Shown here piece by piece: positions 22,822 through 34,673 of a stretch of DNA of 64,000 nucleotides. The stretch is taken from positions 13,471,589-13,535,588 of the forward strand of contig OY294048.1 of assembly GCA_958510825.1 (NCBI GenBank), given 5' to 3'. Numbering within the stretch: the stretch's first letter is position 1; each line of letters starts with the position of its first letter. The notes under the pieces were generated by a model that had not been told where the DNA came from, ran no database searches, and saw only the letters and a list, made by a program, of their open reading frames with translations. The position numbers and the translations under genes are program-made. Source of the stretch: Brachypterus glaber. Lineage: Eukaryota; Arthropoda; Insecta; Coleoptera; Kateretidae.

Positions 22822-23677
22822 ACACAGGTAAAAAATTCCAAAAAACGGAAAAAAATCATGAAGCGTCCACAGTTGAATATTTATAAACTTTATAGTGTCC
22901 TCTAAATGATGTATATACATTTTTTTGAAAATGTTTGCGGTCTTGCCTAAAAAATTAAATTTAAGAGGCACATTGCATATACAATATCTTACACTAGGGC
23001 TGTATTTTTTAAATTTTAAAATATAGTACAAATATGGGGTATTAAATCATAGAAAGGTATTATCTCCATGTCCGGAAGCGTCATGTCGCGCCCGGATGCG
23101 TCAGGTAAAAAAATTTAAATTTTTGGAAAAAAATCATATATGATTTATTTTGTATATTTTTAGATTTAAAACAATGAAATAAACCTAAACAATAGAAAAC
23201 TACTAAAATATTCAAATTTTTCAATTTTTTTTAAGGGCGTTTTTTTATTTTATTTTTTTTTAACAGCCTAATTTGAGGTTGAAAATAAACTTTTTCGGTC
23301 AATTATGTAATTATTTATACTGAATTTAAATCTGAATAAAAAAACCACCATTTCATTTAAAAACTTTAAGTTAACCCCTCTCCCGCCTAAGGGTGTGGAT
23401 GAAAAAAAAAATCTGCTTTGATAAAAAGGTGTCCCCCTTGATATTGAAGCTTAGTACCAAATTTCAAAAACCTATCTTATACGGTTTCTGAGATATAACC
23501 GTTTAAATGGCCCACCCGGTATGCAGTGTGCCACTTAAATTTAACTTTTTAATCAAGACCGCAAAAATTTTCAAAAAAATGTACATACATCATTTAGAGG
23601 ACACTATAAGGTTTATAAATATCAACTTTCGACTCTTCATGAACTTTTTCCGTTTTTTTGGAATTTTTTACCTGTGT
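22822..23677. mobile_element. Foldback element with ~160-bp terminal inverted repeats
   Basis: The arm beginning ACACAGGTAAAAAATTCCAA at 22822 pairs with the inverse ending ACCTGTGT at 23677. Homology extends about 160 bases, through GAGGACACTATAA-type and CTTAAATTTAA-type segments, with some mismatches. Other family members are 31361-32003 (5'-truncated) and 58505-59056 (reverse). The ORFs at 22813-23031 and 23507-23824 are translations of the two arms. Confidence 0.85.
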
Positions 23678-24610
23678 AGGTATTACAAATTGACTAACTT
23701 CCAAGGTTTTTTTTTACTGTCACATCATAATATACTTGTTATATTTACGAGCTTTACACGCGACACGTGTACTCATTTAACGGCAACAAATCAGCCGTCG
23801 GGGCCCTCACATCTATTTCTCTAATCTCGTGTTTACATAAGTTATTAGCCGCAAATTGTTTACAACCCGGCCTTTTATTTATCGGCCGTGAGGTATTCCA
23901 GATACAGTCTAATTATATCACCACTTTTTTAGTAGAAAGGTGTCCAGTGATACAGTACACAACGCCAAATAAAGCCTGCTGTCAAAAAAAAAAATTCAAT
24001 TTTCAAAAAATTTTGAAAAAAAAATATTTCTAGAAAAAATAGTTTTTACCTCCTTTGACCCAATAATCTCCTATTTTGACAAAAAAAAAATCCCAGCCGA
24101 CAACTTTGGATAGGGAACTTATAGTCCAAATTTCAAGAATTTGACTCAAAGGGTTCTCGAGTTATCGTGGCCACAAGTTTCCCGGAAGTACAGACGGGCA
24201 GACAGACAGACAGACAAACAGACAGGCAGATATACAGGCAGGCAGTTTGCAACGCTGCCGCTATTAAATCTAGTAAACTGGCTTTCCACAGTTGGGATAC
24301 GTGTTTTTATTAAAAATCTCTAAATATCTATACTATGGTTTTATTTGTTTATTTTTATTTAAACGGTAAATTTTGTTTTTTAGTCTGTCAGACATTGTGG
24401 CAACCGCGCAAGATCCTTAAATTCAAATCTAGGGTCCCCAAAAGTACTCTGGGATTGTTTCGTTCGCTATTAACGCAGATTTAGGTTCATTCATAAGTTA
24501 CATAACCTTAAATAATTGCATAATGAATCTAGAGTAACGTTTTCTGTCAAATATAAGAGTAAAGATATAAAAAAAATCTAGGGAAGTGACAAACCCACAA
24601 ACGTGCTTTT
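23678..24610. other. Gene-free stretch with a GC-richer patch
   Basis: 23745-23910 is unmatched in the window and contains GACACGTGTACTC and TTATCGGCCGTGAGG-type sequence; it may be a regulatory or conserved non-coding segment. 24060-24245 belongs to the microsatellite-bearing repeat family. No gene. Confidence 0.35.
24191..24245. repeat. Interrupted (CAGA)n microsatellite
   Basis: CAGACGGGCAGACAGACAGA and following CAGA/CAGG units, preceded by CTCGAGTTATCGTGG as in other copies of this class. Confidence 0.85.
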
Positions 24611-24614
24611 CGGT

Positions 24615-24790
24615 ATATCCGGAAAAGGCTTTGCTATACTGCCGTGCTATGAAAGACCCGCGTATCTCCATTTGACGCATAGCAACGTTTTCACGTCAAC
24701 TCGAGGTAATATTTTGAAAACGCTGGTATTCTACAAATGGAGATACGCGAGTCTTTCATAGGACGGCAGTATAGCCTTTTTCGAATATGC
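24615..24790. mobile_element. MITE with ~48-bp terminal inverted repeats
   Basis: AAAAGGCTTTGCTATACTGC (about 24622) through CGTATCTCCATTTG is inverted at 24735-24784 (CAAATGGAGATACGCG...GCAGTATAGCCTTTTT). The spacer is about 60 bases and no ORF is present. Confidence 0.85.
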
Positions 24791-25682
24791 AGTATCTCTT
24801 CTAGTTAAAAATGTGTCAAAATATATTTTTTAAGGTTTTTAAGATTCGTTCTTTGAAAATATGCGCTCATGTTATTTGTGACATCTAATGTCAAAACATA
24901 GTTACCAACTATCAAGTAATAATTTTTGCCAGAGGTTCTCAATATTTGATTAAAAAAATGAATTTCTTATGCATATTATTGTTACACCAGGCGAGCATTT
25001 ATTATTTAATTAGCTAAAGCTAAATTATTTAGCCTAAATATAATCCTATTTGATTCTTAAAATATATCGCCTTCTAAATTCTGAAATATCGTACCAAACC
25101 AAACCATTGTTAACGTAAACCAACGCGTCCCATTAAAAAAAAAACACCAAACCAGCAAACTCCCAAACCAAACCAAAACATTGAGTATAAGTATTTTAAC
25201 AATTTTTTGTTGTAAAGATTTCAACAATTATTTTATTATATTTATAAATTTGCAGAGAATAGTAATAAGCAACCAGTTATATATCTCAATGTATAAATAC
25301 TTGCCAAAACACTTTGAGAGCCACTGAAATCAGTGCTCCCACTACTATAAACCTAGCTTTCGGCCGTATAATTTTCGGCCGTAATACTCACCTCGTTTTT
25401 ATCGTCTTTACTCTTTTTTTGACATAAAATGTCACATTTAGGCACTCTAGATGAATCTAGTGATATCTGAGCATTGAATCTATTTGTAATTCAAGTAAGT
25501 TTTTGACTTGAATTAACCATAAAATAAAATTCAGAAAAAGAAACTTAATACGCTTGGATTTTAAAATTGACAGACAATTTTGATTGGAAATAAACCACAA
25601 AGTCGTAAAGATATGTAATGCTTCGCATTCTGTAGAACACTACTTGCAGTTGCAAGTAGTTTTTTTACTGGTGGAGTTTTAA
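24791..25682. other. Gene-free AT-rich stretch
   Basis: No coding frame. A short inverted motif (ACTACTTGCAGTTGCAAGTAGT, about 25640) and an element fragment (CGTAAAGATATGTAATGCTT, about 25606) occur near the right end. Confidence 0.5.
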
Positions 25683-26682
25683 CCCTCTGCCACAGACACC
25701 TTATTTATGGAACGTTACTACAGACATGGCGTAATAATTACGCCTCGCTCTAAACAGTTTAAAAGTTGAACAACATTTTTAAAATTTTTACTTAGCTAAA
25801 TATTATGAAAAAATAAAACAAAACTAAATTTTTAAACGTCAGTTCAAAGTATTTATTTGAGCAAATGTCACTGAACAAGGCTACTTGATTTTTATGAGAA
25901 TTTCAAGAAATATAATTTCTGTTAATAATAATAATGCTAATAGTGAAAAAACTAATATATAAACTACGGTAGAGAAGACTATTATAGCCTCGCACTCTTA
26001 AATCCCTCGCTGCTACGCAGCTCGGGATTTAATAAGCTCGGCTATAAAAAAAATGTCTTTTCTACCTTGATATATAATTACTATTTAAGACAAAATTAAA
26101 AACTTAATCAAAAATTAACAACACAAACATAGAGATTTAGCTCAGTGGTCAATGGCATCGATATAGCCTGACTGATCTAATGATCGTGAGTTCAAACCTC
26201 ACTGACGCCAATTGCCTTTTTCAGTTAATAAATAATTGAAATTTGGCGAAGGCGTACTCCCTAGATATATTGGTTCGAAAGTCAATTAAAGCCGGTGGTT
26301 CCCTCTACTACTAGCCCACACAAGTCCTGGACTTAGGGGATGCTTAATTAAGTAGAATAGTACGAGGTTAAAAACAAACATAAACAAACATAAAAACATA
26401 AATTCTAAAAAAGAGAATTAAAAAAAACTGCAATGGGTAAACCCTATGGTTTTTATTATTTCGTACTAACAGACATGGCGTGTTTTTTACGCCGACTATT
26501 TTGAAATGAACACGTGAAAAATCACTGTGAAACATAACAACTTCTCCGTTTGGATTTAGTGCTTAAACTGAATGCGTAAAAGGTACAGAGACGCGCAAAG
26601 CTGCAAGTAGCAGGAGTTTTGAGAAATCACAATTGTTTATACTACTCAGGCGTAAAATATACGCCGTGTCTGTAGCTAAGGG
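25683..26682. mobile_element. Non-autonomous piggyBac-like element with TTAA duplications
   Basis: The left end CCCTCTGCCACAGACAC (25683) and the right end GTGTCTGTAGCTAAGGG (to 26682) are inverted repeats with three mismatches. Both ends abut TTAA (25679-25682 and 26683-26686), the duplication made by piggyBac transposases, and the CCCT...AGGG termini fit. Subterminal ACAGACATGGCGT motifs recur at about 25723 and 26470. No transposase frame. A SINE lies inside at 26131-26402. Confidence 0.85.
26131..26402 (+). mobile_element. tRNA-derived SINE
   Basis: The head resembles a tRNA promoter region. An A box (TAGCTCAGTGGT, 26138-26149) and a B box (GAGTTCAAACC, 26188-26198) fit RNA polymerase III signals. 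A perfect T arm is visible (GTGAG, TTCAAAC, CTCAC). The first seven bases do not pair with the region after the T arm, so there is no acceptor stem and this is not a functional tRNA. The body (GGCGAAGGCG, AGCCCACACAAGTCCTGG) and a CAAACATAAA-rich tail follow. A truncated reverse copy is at 16179-16318. Confidence 0.8.
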
Positions 26683-26686
26683 TTAA

Positions 26687-27129
26687 ACCTTATTAAATTG
26701 TATTGGAATATTTCTAATTTTAAGTGGGCCCCCTCCATTTTTTTTCTTTTTAATTTATTTATTTTTTTAATTTAATATGATTGACTTTTAATGAAGGTAA
26801 TTTTTTCTAAAAAAGGAACCCTTTTATTTATTTTTTTTATTTTTTTGTGATTTTTTTTTCAGTTTTAGAACAAGTAATCCTTTTTTTTTAGAAGTATTTT
26901 TTTCCTGGAAAAATAACGTTTATCGATAATTATCGATTATAATCGATATATCGCCTTTTCTTTTATTTCTTTTCGATGTTTTTAAAAGTTTGGCCTCTAT
27001 AACTTTTTGTTTTCGGAGGGATTTCTTTGAAATTTTGTACTACTGATCTTTTTAATAAAAGTAATTTTGTCTTAAAAACTGAAGTTAATCAAAGATTTTC
27101 CTCCACCATTTTCGATTTGTTTTAAATGC
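26687..27129. other. T-rich gene-free stretch
   Basis: Low-complexity T runs. 26985-27060 resembles 50890-50985 in SPG7 intron 7 (AACTTTTTGTTTT...GATCTTTTTAATAAAAGTA). No gene. Confidence 0.5.
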
Positions 27130-27965
27130 TTTCCTACGATCCTCTATGAAAATGACATTTAGCACACTCTTTTGTTCTTTAGAAAACGCCTCATATCGCA
27201 CTAGTTTGATATTTTTATATCACACTCGTGTGATATTTTTGTACGGAGGTTTGCCTAATTTTATTTATATATTTACCTCATAGATTTTACGAATTTTATT
27301 CACCTAGTTTTATAAACCACCTTTCACCACAGCCTTTTATATCTTTAAGTGTTTTAATCCAAATATATCTGTTTTTCATGTCAAAAATAGAAACTATAGT
27401 TATAACGTTACTATTTTGACCATTACTGTCTATATATCTTATAAAAATTACTTAATTTTTTATTTAGTTACCTTACATTACATAAAAAAAATCTAAATAT
27501 ACAGTATTTTTCTTACGAAATGTAAAACAGTACAATTTTACTGTCTTATATGGAGCATAACCACAGAAATCTAATTTAATAAGCAAACTATTTAGGAATA
27601 GGCAACCCATTAAACAGCTATGTATTGTATTAAATATAAAACCAAGAAAACTAAAGCTAAATGAAAATCATATTTCCTGTTTCACATACCTACATATATA
27701 AATTTGTATTTATGCGATTTTTAATTATGTTGTGCTTTGCCTTTCTTAAAAATTAATAAAAATTAGAAAATTTTAAAATAAGAAACTTCATATTTTTTCG
27801 GGATCGTAGGAAAAATAGTGTACATAACTCGTTGGAAAATGTATTTCATACACTCGTGAGATTTCCTCACTCGCTTGGCGGCTCGTTCGTAAACCTTCCC
27901 ACTCGCGTGAAATATGTTACTTTCCACACTAGTTATGTAAAAGCCCACTATAAGTTTATTTTTTT
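27130..27965 (+). repeat. Dispersed ~850-bp repeat, forward copy
   Basis: Counterpart of the reverse copy at 2090-2935; the two align along most of their length. Its right part (27640-27965) is directly repeated at 28018-28330. Confidence 0.75.
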
Positions 27966-28017
27966 GGGAGATTCTTTTCAATTTCAATAGGGTCGTTTAC
28001 TCACCAAAACTGATTTT

Positions 28018-28330
28018 TTTATAAAACCAAGAAAACTAAAGCTAAATGAAAATCATATTTCCTGTTTGACATACCTACATATATAAATTTGTTTGTTATT
28101 TATAATTATTTTGTGCTTTGCCTTTCTTAAAAATTAATAAAAATTAGAAAATTTTAAAATAAGAAACTTCATATTTTTTTGGGATCGTAGAAAAAATAGT
28201 GTACATAACTCGTTGGAAAATGTATTTCCTACACTCGTGGGATTTGTCACTTTCCACACTAGTTATGTAATATACTATTAGCCCACAATAAGTTTATAAA
28301 TTTTTTTGGTGATTCTTTTCAAATTCAATA
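28018..28330 (+). repeat. Partial tandem copy of the preceding repeat
   Basis: From ATAAAACCAAGAAAACTAAA onward it matches 27640-27960 closely, with a deletion of about 45 bases before GTCACTTTCCACACTAGTT. The arrangement is a local direct duplication. Confidence 0.85.
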
Positions 28331-29053
28331 GGGTGGTTTACTTACCAAAAATTATTTTTCCTGCAAAAATTGAAGTCGATCGGATTTTTCTTTTTTGAGT
28401 TATCGTGCGGACAAGAAAACGTGGCATACGGACAGACAACGAACGGACGGTCAAACAGACAGGCCGATGGAATTTTTTAAAAACACAAAAAAAATTGATT
28501 TTAGACATTTTTTTTTGTCTGAAATAAACGTATAATACTCCTCTGCTTCTACGCTGCGAGGAGTATATTAAATATTTAGGACAATAGAATACTTGTATTT
28601 TATGTTATCACTGTTTTCCCAGGAGTGTTTTAAATGATAAAATTGCAATCAAGTTTTAAAAATTGATGATTTGGTGAAATCATTTTCTTTTAGAGATAAT
28701 AAACTGGCTAAAACATTGTATAGTTGAATTATACAGGCAAGTTTAAGTGACTTGCCAACGCAAACCAAGAGTTAATCCTGTTAGTAGGAGGTCTGCACAT
28801 AAAACCATCAACAGTAAAATCTGAGGTGCTCGGACTTCGGAGATAATGACCATAGTCGACATAATAGTTTTCCAGTTTATACTGTTTTAATTTTGCTTTC
28901 CCATTTTGAACATTTTCAAAATTTCGGAAAGCCTTGTATTCGTGCAAAAATTTTCAAATTTAGTTCTTAGTCATGACTCATTATATAATTAGTTTATCTG
29001 TTGGATGTTAATATAAATAAATAAATAAAATAATACAAAAATAAGACTATTTG
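28331..29053. other. Repeat-rich gene-free stretch
   Basis: 28385-28470 repeats the GTTATCGTGCGGACAAGAAA motif seen near 51150. 28500-28565 ends in a hairpin around AATACTCCTCTGCTTC. 28870-28955 matches 42665-42735 (inverted) and 59560-59640. 29010-29030 is a TAAA run. Confidence 0.5.
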
Positions 29054-30396
29054 GTGAAGCTGGAGCTAAAGTGACCTAACTAACTTTTTTGGCGAAAATG
29101 AGTTACGTCATATTTCAATACTAGACATCATATTTTTATAGTAACGCATTTTAGGCCCAACCCCCTTAATTTAAACGATAACATTTAGGAACTCTACATT
29201 TATTAATTTTTTTAATTTGTTAAAAACGGTTAAGCTCATTGCATTTTTAATATTTATTTTCCTATTTCTAAATAATATTTGCAAAAAATATATATATAAG
29301 CGAGCTTTATATAATATAATAAAATTATTTTTGGGTGTGCTCAAGTATTACGCAACCCTGTTTGGGGTATACTAAATAAGCCTGTTTTTTACAAAAAAAA
29401 AAGGGTCACAATATGAATAATTTTAGCTAAAAACGCACAAGAAACGTTGTATAGAACATAAAAAGACCCACCAAATAAGATTATAATTAATTTAATGTCA
29501 TTTTAAAATTATTTCACACATAAATTTTAGAAATTGCTATTTTTGCCAAATGTGAAAAACCTAAAGTGGTCTAACTAACATTGTTTCCAACACTCGTTAT
29601 TTCCCAAACAAAACCAACTATTGCAACAATTATGCGTGGAATAGTGTAGTACTACCTTTAAACTATACTATAAAATTATTTTTGGGTGTCCAAGTATTAC
29701 GTAACATTTTTTAGGGTATACTAAATGAGCCTGTTTTTACAAAAAAAACATCTTTTTTTGTAAAAAATAGGCTTATTAGGTATACCCCAAAAAGTGTTAC
29801 GTAATAGTTGGACACACCCAAAAATAATTTTATAGTATAAAGGTAAAACTACAGCATTGAATGCATAGTTGTTGCAATAGTTGGTTTTGTTTGGACTTTT
29901 TAGGTATACCCCAAAAAAATCTACGTAATACTTGGACACACCCAAAAATAATTTTATAGTATAAAGGTAGTACTACAGCATTGAATGCATAGTTGTTGCA
30001 ATAGTTGGTTTTGTTTGGAGAATAACGAGTGTTGAAAACATTGTTAGTTAGACCACTTTAGCTTTTTAAGTTTTGGCAAAAATAGCAATTTCTAAAATTA
30101 ATGTATGTAATAGCTTTAAAATGGCATTAAAATAATTTAAATTATATTATATGGTTAGGTTTAAGTATTATTTTACAACTACTGTGCCAACTTACCCAAA
30201 AAATACTAAACTTTTGTGTGAAAAGATACTATGAGTTTTTTTCTTAAAAAGTGTCGGGTAAAGTTTTTTTATATTTTATGCTAACATATGCCCAAAAAGT
30301 TTTGTTTTAAAGGTAAAGTTGATTAAATTATAAGTTAAAACGCGTTTTCTTCAATTTCTCCATATTTAAATTTTGTTAGTTGAGCTCCAGCTTCAC
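29054..30396. mobile_element. ~1.34-kb foldback element
   Basis: The ends GTGAAGCTGGAGCT (29054-29067) and AGCTCCAGCTTCAC (30383-30396) are exact inverted repeats. Inside, left-arm blocks (CTAAAGTGGTCTAACTAACA, CCAACTATTGCAACAATTAT and ATAAAATTATTTTTGGGTGT at 29540-29690) reappear inverted at 29800-30070. The inner block is duplicated within the right half (29760-29880 and 29900-30000). No protein is encoded. Confidence 0.8.
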
Positions 30397-31360
30397 TATT
30401 TATGCAAAAAAATTGTAGGTCGATCAAAATACTTTCTCTTTAGGGGAAAGTAAATATTGTTTTAATATTTGTTGTTCTATTTTAGGCCGAAGTCATTTAT
30501 TATTTCCAAATTTTACTTACGTAATTAATTAATTATTCTGTATGTTATGTTTACGTGACAAACCCCCATTAGTCTACTAAACTTTAATTTAATAATTAGT
30601 TCCAGTGGCGGGGAATGGACACGTCGCGTCGGGTAGACGGATGCCCTCTGAAATCTTTTTTACCTTTTGTAATAAATTATAATAATTTTTATACAATCAA
30701 AAACAAAATGAAATATGACGTTTTTTGGTGCCTTATCTCGGCCCTAGTAAATAAAATAAATGCCTCCCTTAAAGAAAACATATCTTTTTAATAGGGACTT
30801 GTGGACTAAAAATATACTTTTATTCACAAGCATACAGAAAAACGTTTATATACATTATAAAAAGTTGCAAAATCTATTAGTGTTGCCGCCCAATGCGATA
30901 GTTATAAACACCTCTCGTATCGCAACTACGATGCGATAGTTCAAAAATTATCGTCTCGCACAAACGATAACGAGAGGCCTCTCGTTATAGCCTACCTCTC
31001 GCGATAACGATACTTATCGTTCCAGCGTAAAAGTTGAATATTTCAGCCATCTAATATTAGTTAAATGAATTTGACGCAAATGTCACATTTAAAAAGAATA
31101 TGTCAAAAATTACTAAAATGCATATATCATCGTAAAAGGATATTTTGCTGCATATATGTGACCATTATAAAAGGCTTTTATCTTTTAAATCGTCTCAGGC
31201 AGTAATTGCTTTAACATTGTCCTATTTTTATAGCAGATATTAAAGTACTAAGCACCTAACTAGGCTTATAGTAAGTACGGTAGTATTTGACTAATACGAG
31301 GGGTAATTTAAAAGAAGGCATAAAGGCCAGAGCTGCTGTTAGTAGGTTTGGAGTGCTAAA
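30397..31360. other. Gene-free stretch including a CGATAACGAGAGG block
   Basis: 30480-30650 is unmatched in the window and contains AATTAATTAATTA homeodomain-type sites. 30890-31025 is dense in TATCG and CTCTCG motifs and includes a 22-bp perfect palindrome (30967-30988, centre GAGAGGCCTCTC). It probably marks another transposon end. Confidence 0.45.
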
Positions 31361-32003
31361 AATGTTTGCTACCTTGCGTAAAAAATTAAATTCAAGTGGT
31401 ACATTGCATATACAATATCTTACATTTAATTTTCTTTAGGGCTGTATTTTTTAAATTTTAAAACAGAGTACAAATATGGGGTATCAAATAATAGAAAGGT
31501 ATTATCTCCATGTCAGGACGTGTCATGAATCATGACACGGAAAAAAATCAGATTTGATATCTTTTGTATATTTTTAGGTTTAGAACAATTAAACAAACCT
31601 AAACAATAGAAAACTACCAAAATATTTGAAAGGTCACTTCATTTTTGGCGAAATTAGGTATAAATTTATTTTTCTAACAAAAACTTTTTTGGTCTTTAAT
31701 CTGAATTTGAATCTGAACAAAAAATCACCCCTATTCCATTTAAAAGTTTTAAGTTGCCCCCTCTCCTGCCTAAGGGTGTGAATAAAAAAAAATCTGCTTT
31801 GATAAAAAGGTGTCCCCCTTGATATTAAAGCTTATAAGTACTAAATTTGAAAAACCTATCTGTTACGATTTCTGAGATATCGACTTGTAACTGTTTAAAT
31901 GGCCCACCCGGTGTGCAATGTGCCACTATAAGGTTTATAAATATTCAACATTCGACGCTTCATGAATTTTTTTCGTTTTCTTTTTTTGGGATTTTTACCT
32001 GTG
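31361..32003 (+). mobile_element. Foldback family member, 5'-truncated
   Basis: It is homologous to the interior and right arm of 22822-23677 (TCCATGTC...CATGAC, GGTGTCCCCCTTGATATT, ATGGCCCACCCGGT), ending TTTTTACCTGTGTG. The left arm starts only at AATGTTTGCTACCTTGCGT. Confidence 0.8.
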
Positions 32004-33360
32004 TGCGGCCTTTTGGACCCAGTCCGACACTGATTAGTTCATCCTAGTTAATTAACTCTGCATTATGTATGCGATAATTGTACCGGTGTGTAACTTTATC
32101 AAAACAAAGCGACTCTCTGAAATAATATTCGCTGATAATTTGTTTTCCTAAAATTAGGAGTTTATCGGACTTTTCTTTCTATAAATTAAGAATTGATAGT
32201 CTATGTTTAATAACCTTCTGAAATTTTAACATTTAATATATGCGTATAAGCTACAACCTTTTTAATTTAGCCGAGCGGTTAATTATAACTTTTATTATAA
32301 CTTACTCAGTTAGGTTGGCCATACAATCTTCTATCGTATTTAAAGAATACCCGAGCGGAGAATATACTTAACCACTTATCACTTTATTCGGGAGCGGGTA
32401 TTCTAGTGAGATGGTGCTTTGGAAACAGATTTAAACGATTTCTTCTTAACTTAAGAATAATATATTAAATAAATGTGAATAAATTATTCAAGAACATGAA
32501 AGATCAATTCTTACTTCTAAGTCCTACTTCTATGCAAAACCCCTAAATTCTAATTTCCATTATATATTAGTTTTCCATTAAATACTTCTAAATTAAAACA
32601 TTCTATGTTTGAAATCCCAAATAATCACAATCATTTTCAAAGCCCATTTTATTGTCCACATTTTCCTTAGTGTAAATATTAAAACTGGTTCGTATAAGTC
32701 ATTTAAATAAGTTTACAGAATATGTTTCAAAGTTCATTAATATTCGTCAAAATTTCTATCAGTGTTCATACTAACAATATTTATAAGTGTCCAATATTAT
32801 TTTTTTTAAGTCTGATATTACAAGTCTCAAAATTTTTCTAAGTTTTAAAAACTATTTTTAATTCAAGAATAATTCTCAAAATTATTTCTCACAGAAACTA
32901 CATTTCCACTTTTGAAATTGACATGGAGACACTCTAAGTAAAACTGAATCAATATGAATTTTCCGATGAGTTTATATATACAATAAGTAGGTCAATAGTT
33001 AAATTTATTTGACAAGGCTTTTAGCGCAAAATATTTCTAAAGATACCGGCTATATTTAATTACCCCAACAAAAGAGTTCCAGTCTCATCAATTTGCAAGC
33101 TAATTACTATTCCTGACATCTGAAACGATCAGTTTGACCATAAATTAGATTTGTTTAAACAATTAAGATTATGAGACAACTTTTAAGTTATACCGACAAG
33201 AATCACCGAAAAGGGGTCCGACCTAATGTAGAACAAACCGGACTTTGCCGAAGCCGAAATCTCGTGAAGGCCAGAATGTATTTGCGCTAATAATTAAAGT
33301 AATATTATTTTTAAAATTTTAACACCATATAAAATATGCGGATCATGATAGGACGTTTCA
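32004..33360. other. Long stretch with no recognised repeat or gene
   Basis: Compared with most of the window it has little internal or inter-region similarity. 33050-33290 is less AT-biased and contains homeodomain-like sites (GCTAATTAC, CAATTAAG) and CCGACCTAATG-type sequence. It is a candidate for conserved regulatory DNA, but nothing proves that here. Confidence 0.35.
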
Positions 33361-33982
33361 TGTCAACCGGATCACCTGCGTACCCAAAATTTGCGTTGAT
33401 AGATTTTTATTGATCCAGGTGTCAAAATGTTCGTCTGGACAAGAGCTTTCAAAAAATGGTGGCGTATTGAAAAATTAAATTCAAATGAGATGACATGGTT
33501 TGATTTTCGAAAATTTGTCCGCCATCTTAACGAAATTTTGTCTAAATCGGTTGATTTTCGAAAATTGGGACAGCCATATTGGATCCGCCATCTTGAATTT
33601 TTCAAATCCGACCTCAGATTCGAAATCAGCGACCCCAAAATCCCCTTAGTACAAATTTTTGCTTAGATTCCTCTAATTTTATTTTTTTGTCCGTCATATT
33701 GGATCCGCCATTTTTTTTGGTAATGTCAAATGTTGGTATAGTATCAGTGATCCCTGTACTTATTTTAAACGTAATTAGAATGTATATTTTAAGGATTAAA
33801 GCAATTTCATTAAACTTTTTCTCAAATTTAACGTGGGATACCGGCTTATAGCCGCCATATTTGATCCGCCATATAGAATTTTTCAATACGCCACCATTTT
33901 TTTAAAAGCTCTTGTCCAGACAAACATTTTTACACCTCGATCATAAAAATCCATCAACCCAAATTTTGGGTTCCGGTTGACA
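33361..33982. mobile_element. 622-bp TIR element with GGATCCGCC interior
   Basis: TGTCAACCGG (33361) and CCGGTTGACA (to 33982) are inverted ends. The arms stay homologous for about 110 bases (CCAAAATTT...GTCTGGACAAGAGCTTT). The interior contains degenerate units with ATATTGGATCCGCCAT, linking it to the satellite-like array at 62385-62965. The ORFs on both strands (33372-33886) are translations of the repeat. Confidence 0.8.
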
Positions 33983-34661
33983 TATGCTAACAAAAAACTT
34001 TAATATTGTAACCCGCTTATCTTTAACAGCTTACTTTTGCTGTATTTTACACTTTATAACCAAATTGGCCGTATTTCGCGAAATACTGCAAAACTTTTGT
34101 TAAAAAAAGTGGAAAGCACAGCAAATGCAAGAAACGGCATTTAAATTTGATGTATTTAGGTTAGGTAATTTAGCTGTTATTGACTCTTAGCAGCCAAGTA
34201 AATAAGACAGAATACAGCTACAGCCAATTTGTATTTTTTATACATTTTAAACCAATTAAAATTCTAACGCTACACTGTAGCGACTACAGCCAATAGCCAG
34301 GTCATAGAAAACAAAGTTGATGACTAAAAGAAAGTCATTCACCTCACAAACTTCATCGTTAACTCGTTAGTTGACGACTAAAAGAAGCTTTAAACTTTTA
34401 AAATGGGGACGGCAAAGATTTGTTTAGGGATGGCAAAAAAATAAATAGGAACGGCAATAATTGTCGTTCCTGTTTGTCCCTATTAACCCCGAAATTACGC
34501 CCTTAGCTGAGAATATCATAAATATACTAAAAATAAAAAATGTAGATTGTTTTTCAATTTATGTTGACAACAAATAGCTGAACAGCATAACATAACATTA
34601 TGTTCACTTAAAATACAAATAATGTAAAATTTATAGCGTTACTTGAAAACCTCCTCGCAAC
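33983..34661. other. Gene-free stretch
   Basis: No convincing gene or repeat. A weak duplication of GTTGATGACTAAAAGAA/GTTGACGACTAAAAGAA lies at about 34317-34386. Confidence 0.5.
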
Positions 34662-34673
34662 TATAAATTGACT

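Noticed and set aside
23507..23824. 105-codon + ORF as a gene
   Set aside because: Its first two thirds translate the terminal arm of a foldback element that also occurs at 31.9 and 59.0 kb.
26131..26210. Functional tRNA gene
   Set aside because: A and B boxes and a T arm are present, but the first seven bases do not pair with the segment after the T arm, and the sequence continues into a SINE body shared with another copy.
33372..33886. ORFs on both strands at 33.4-33.9 kb
   Set aside because: They lie inside a 622-bp inverted-repeat element and translate its arms and GGATCC units.
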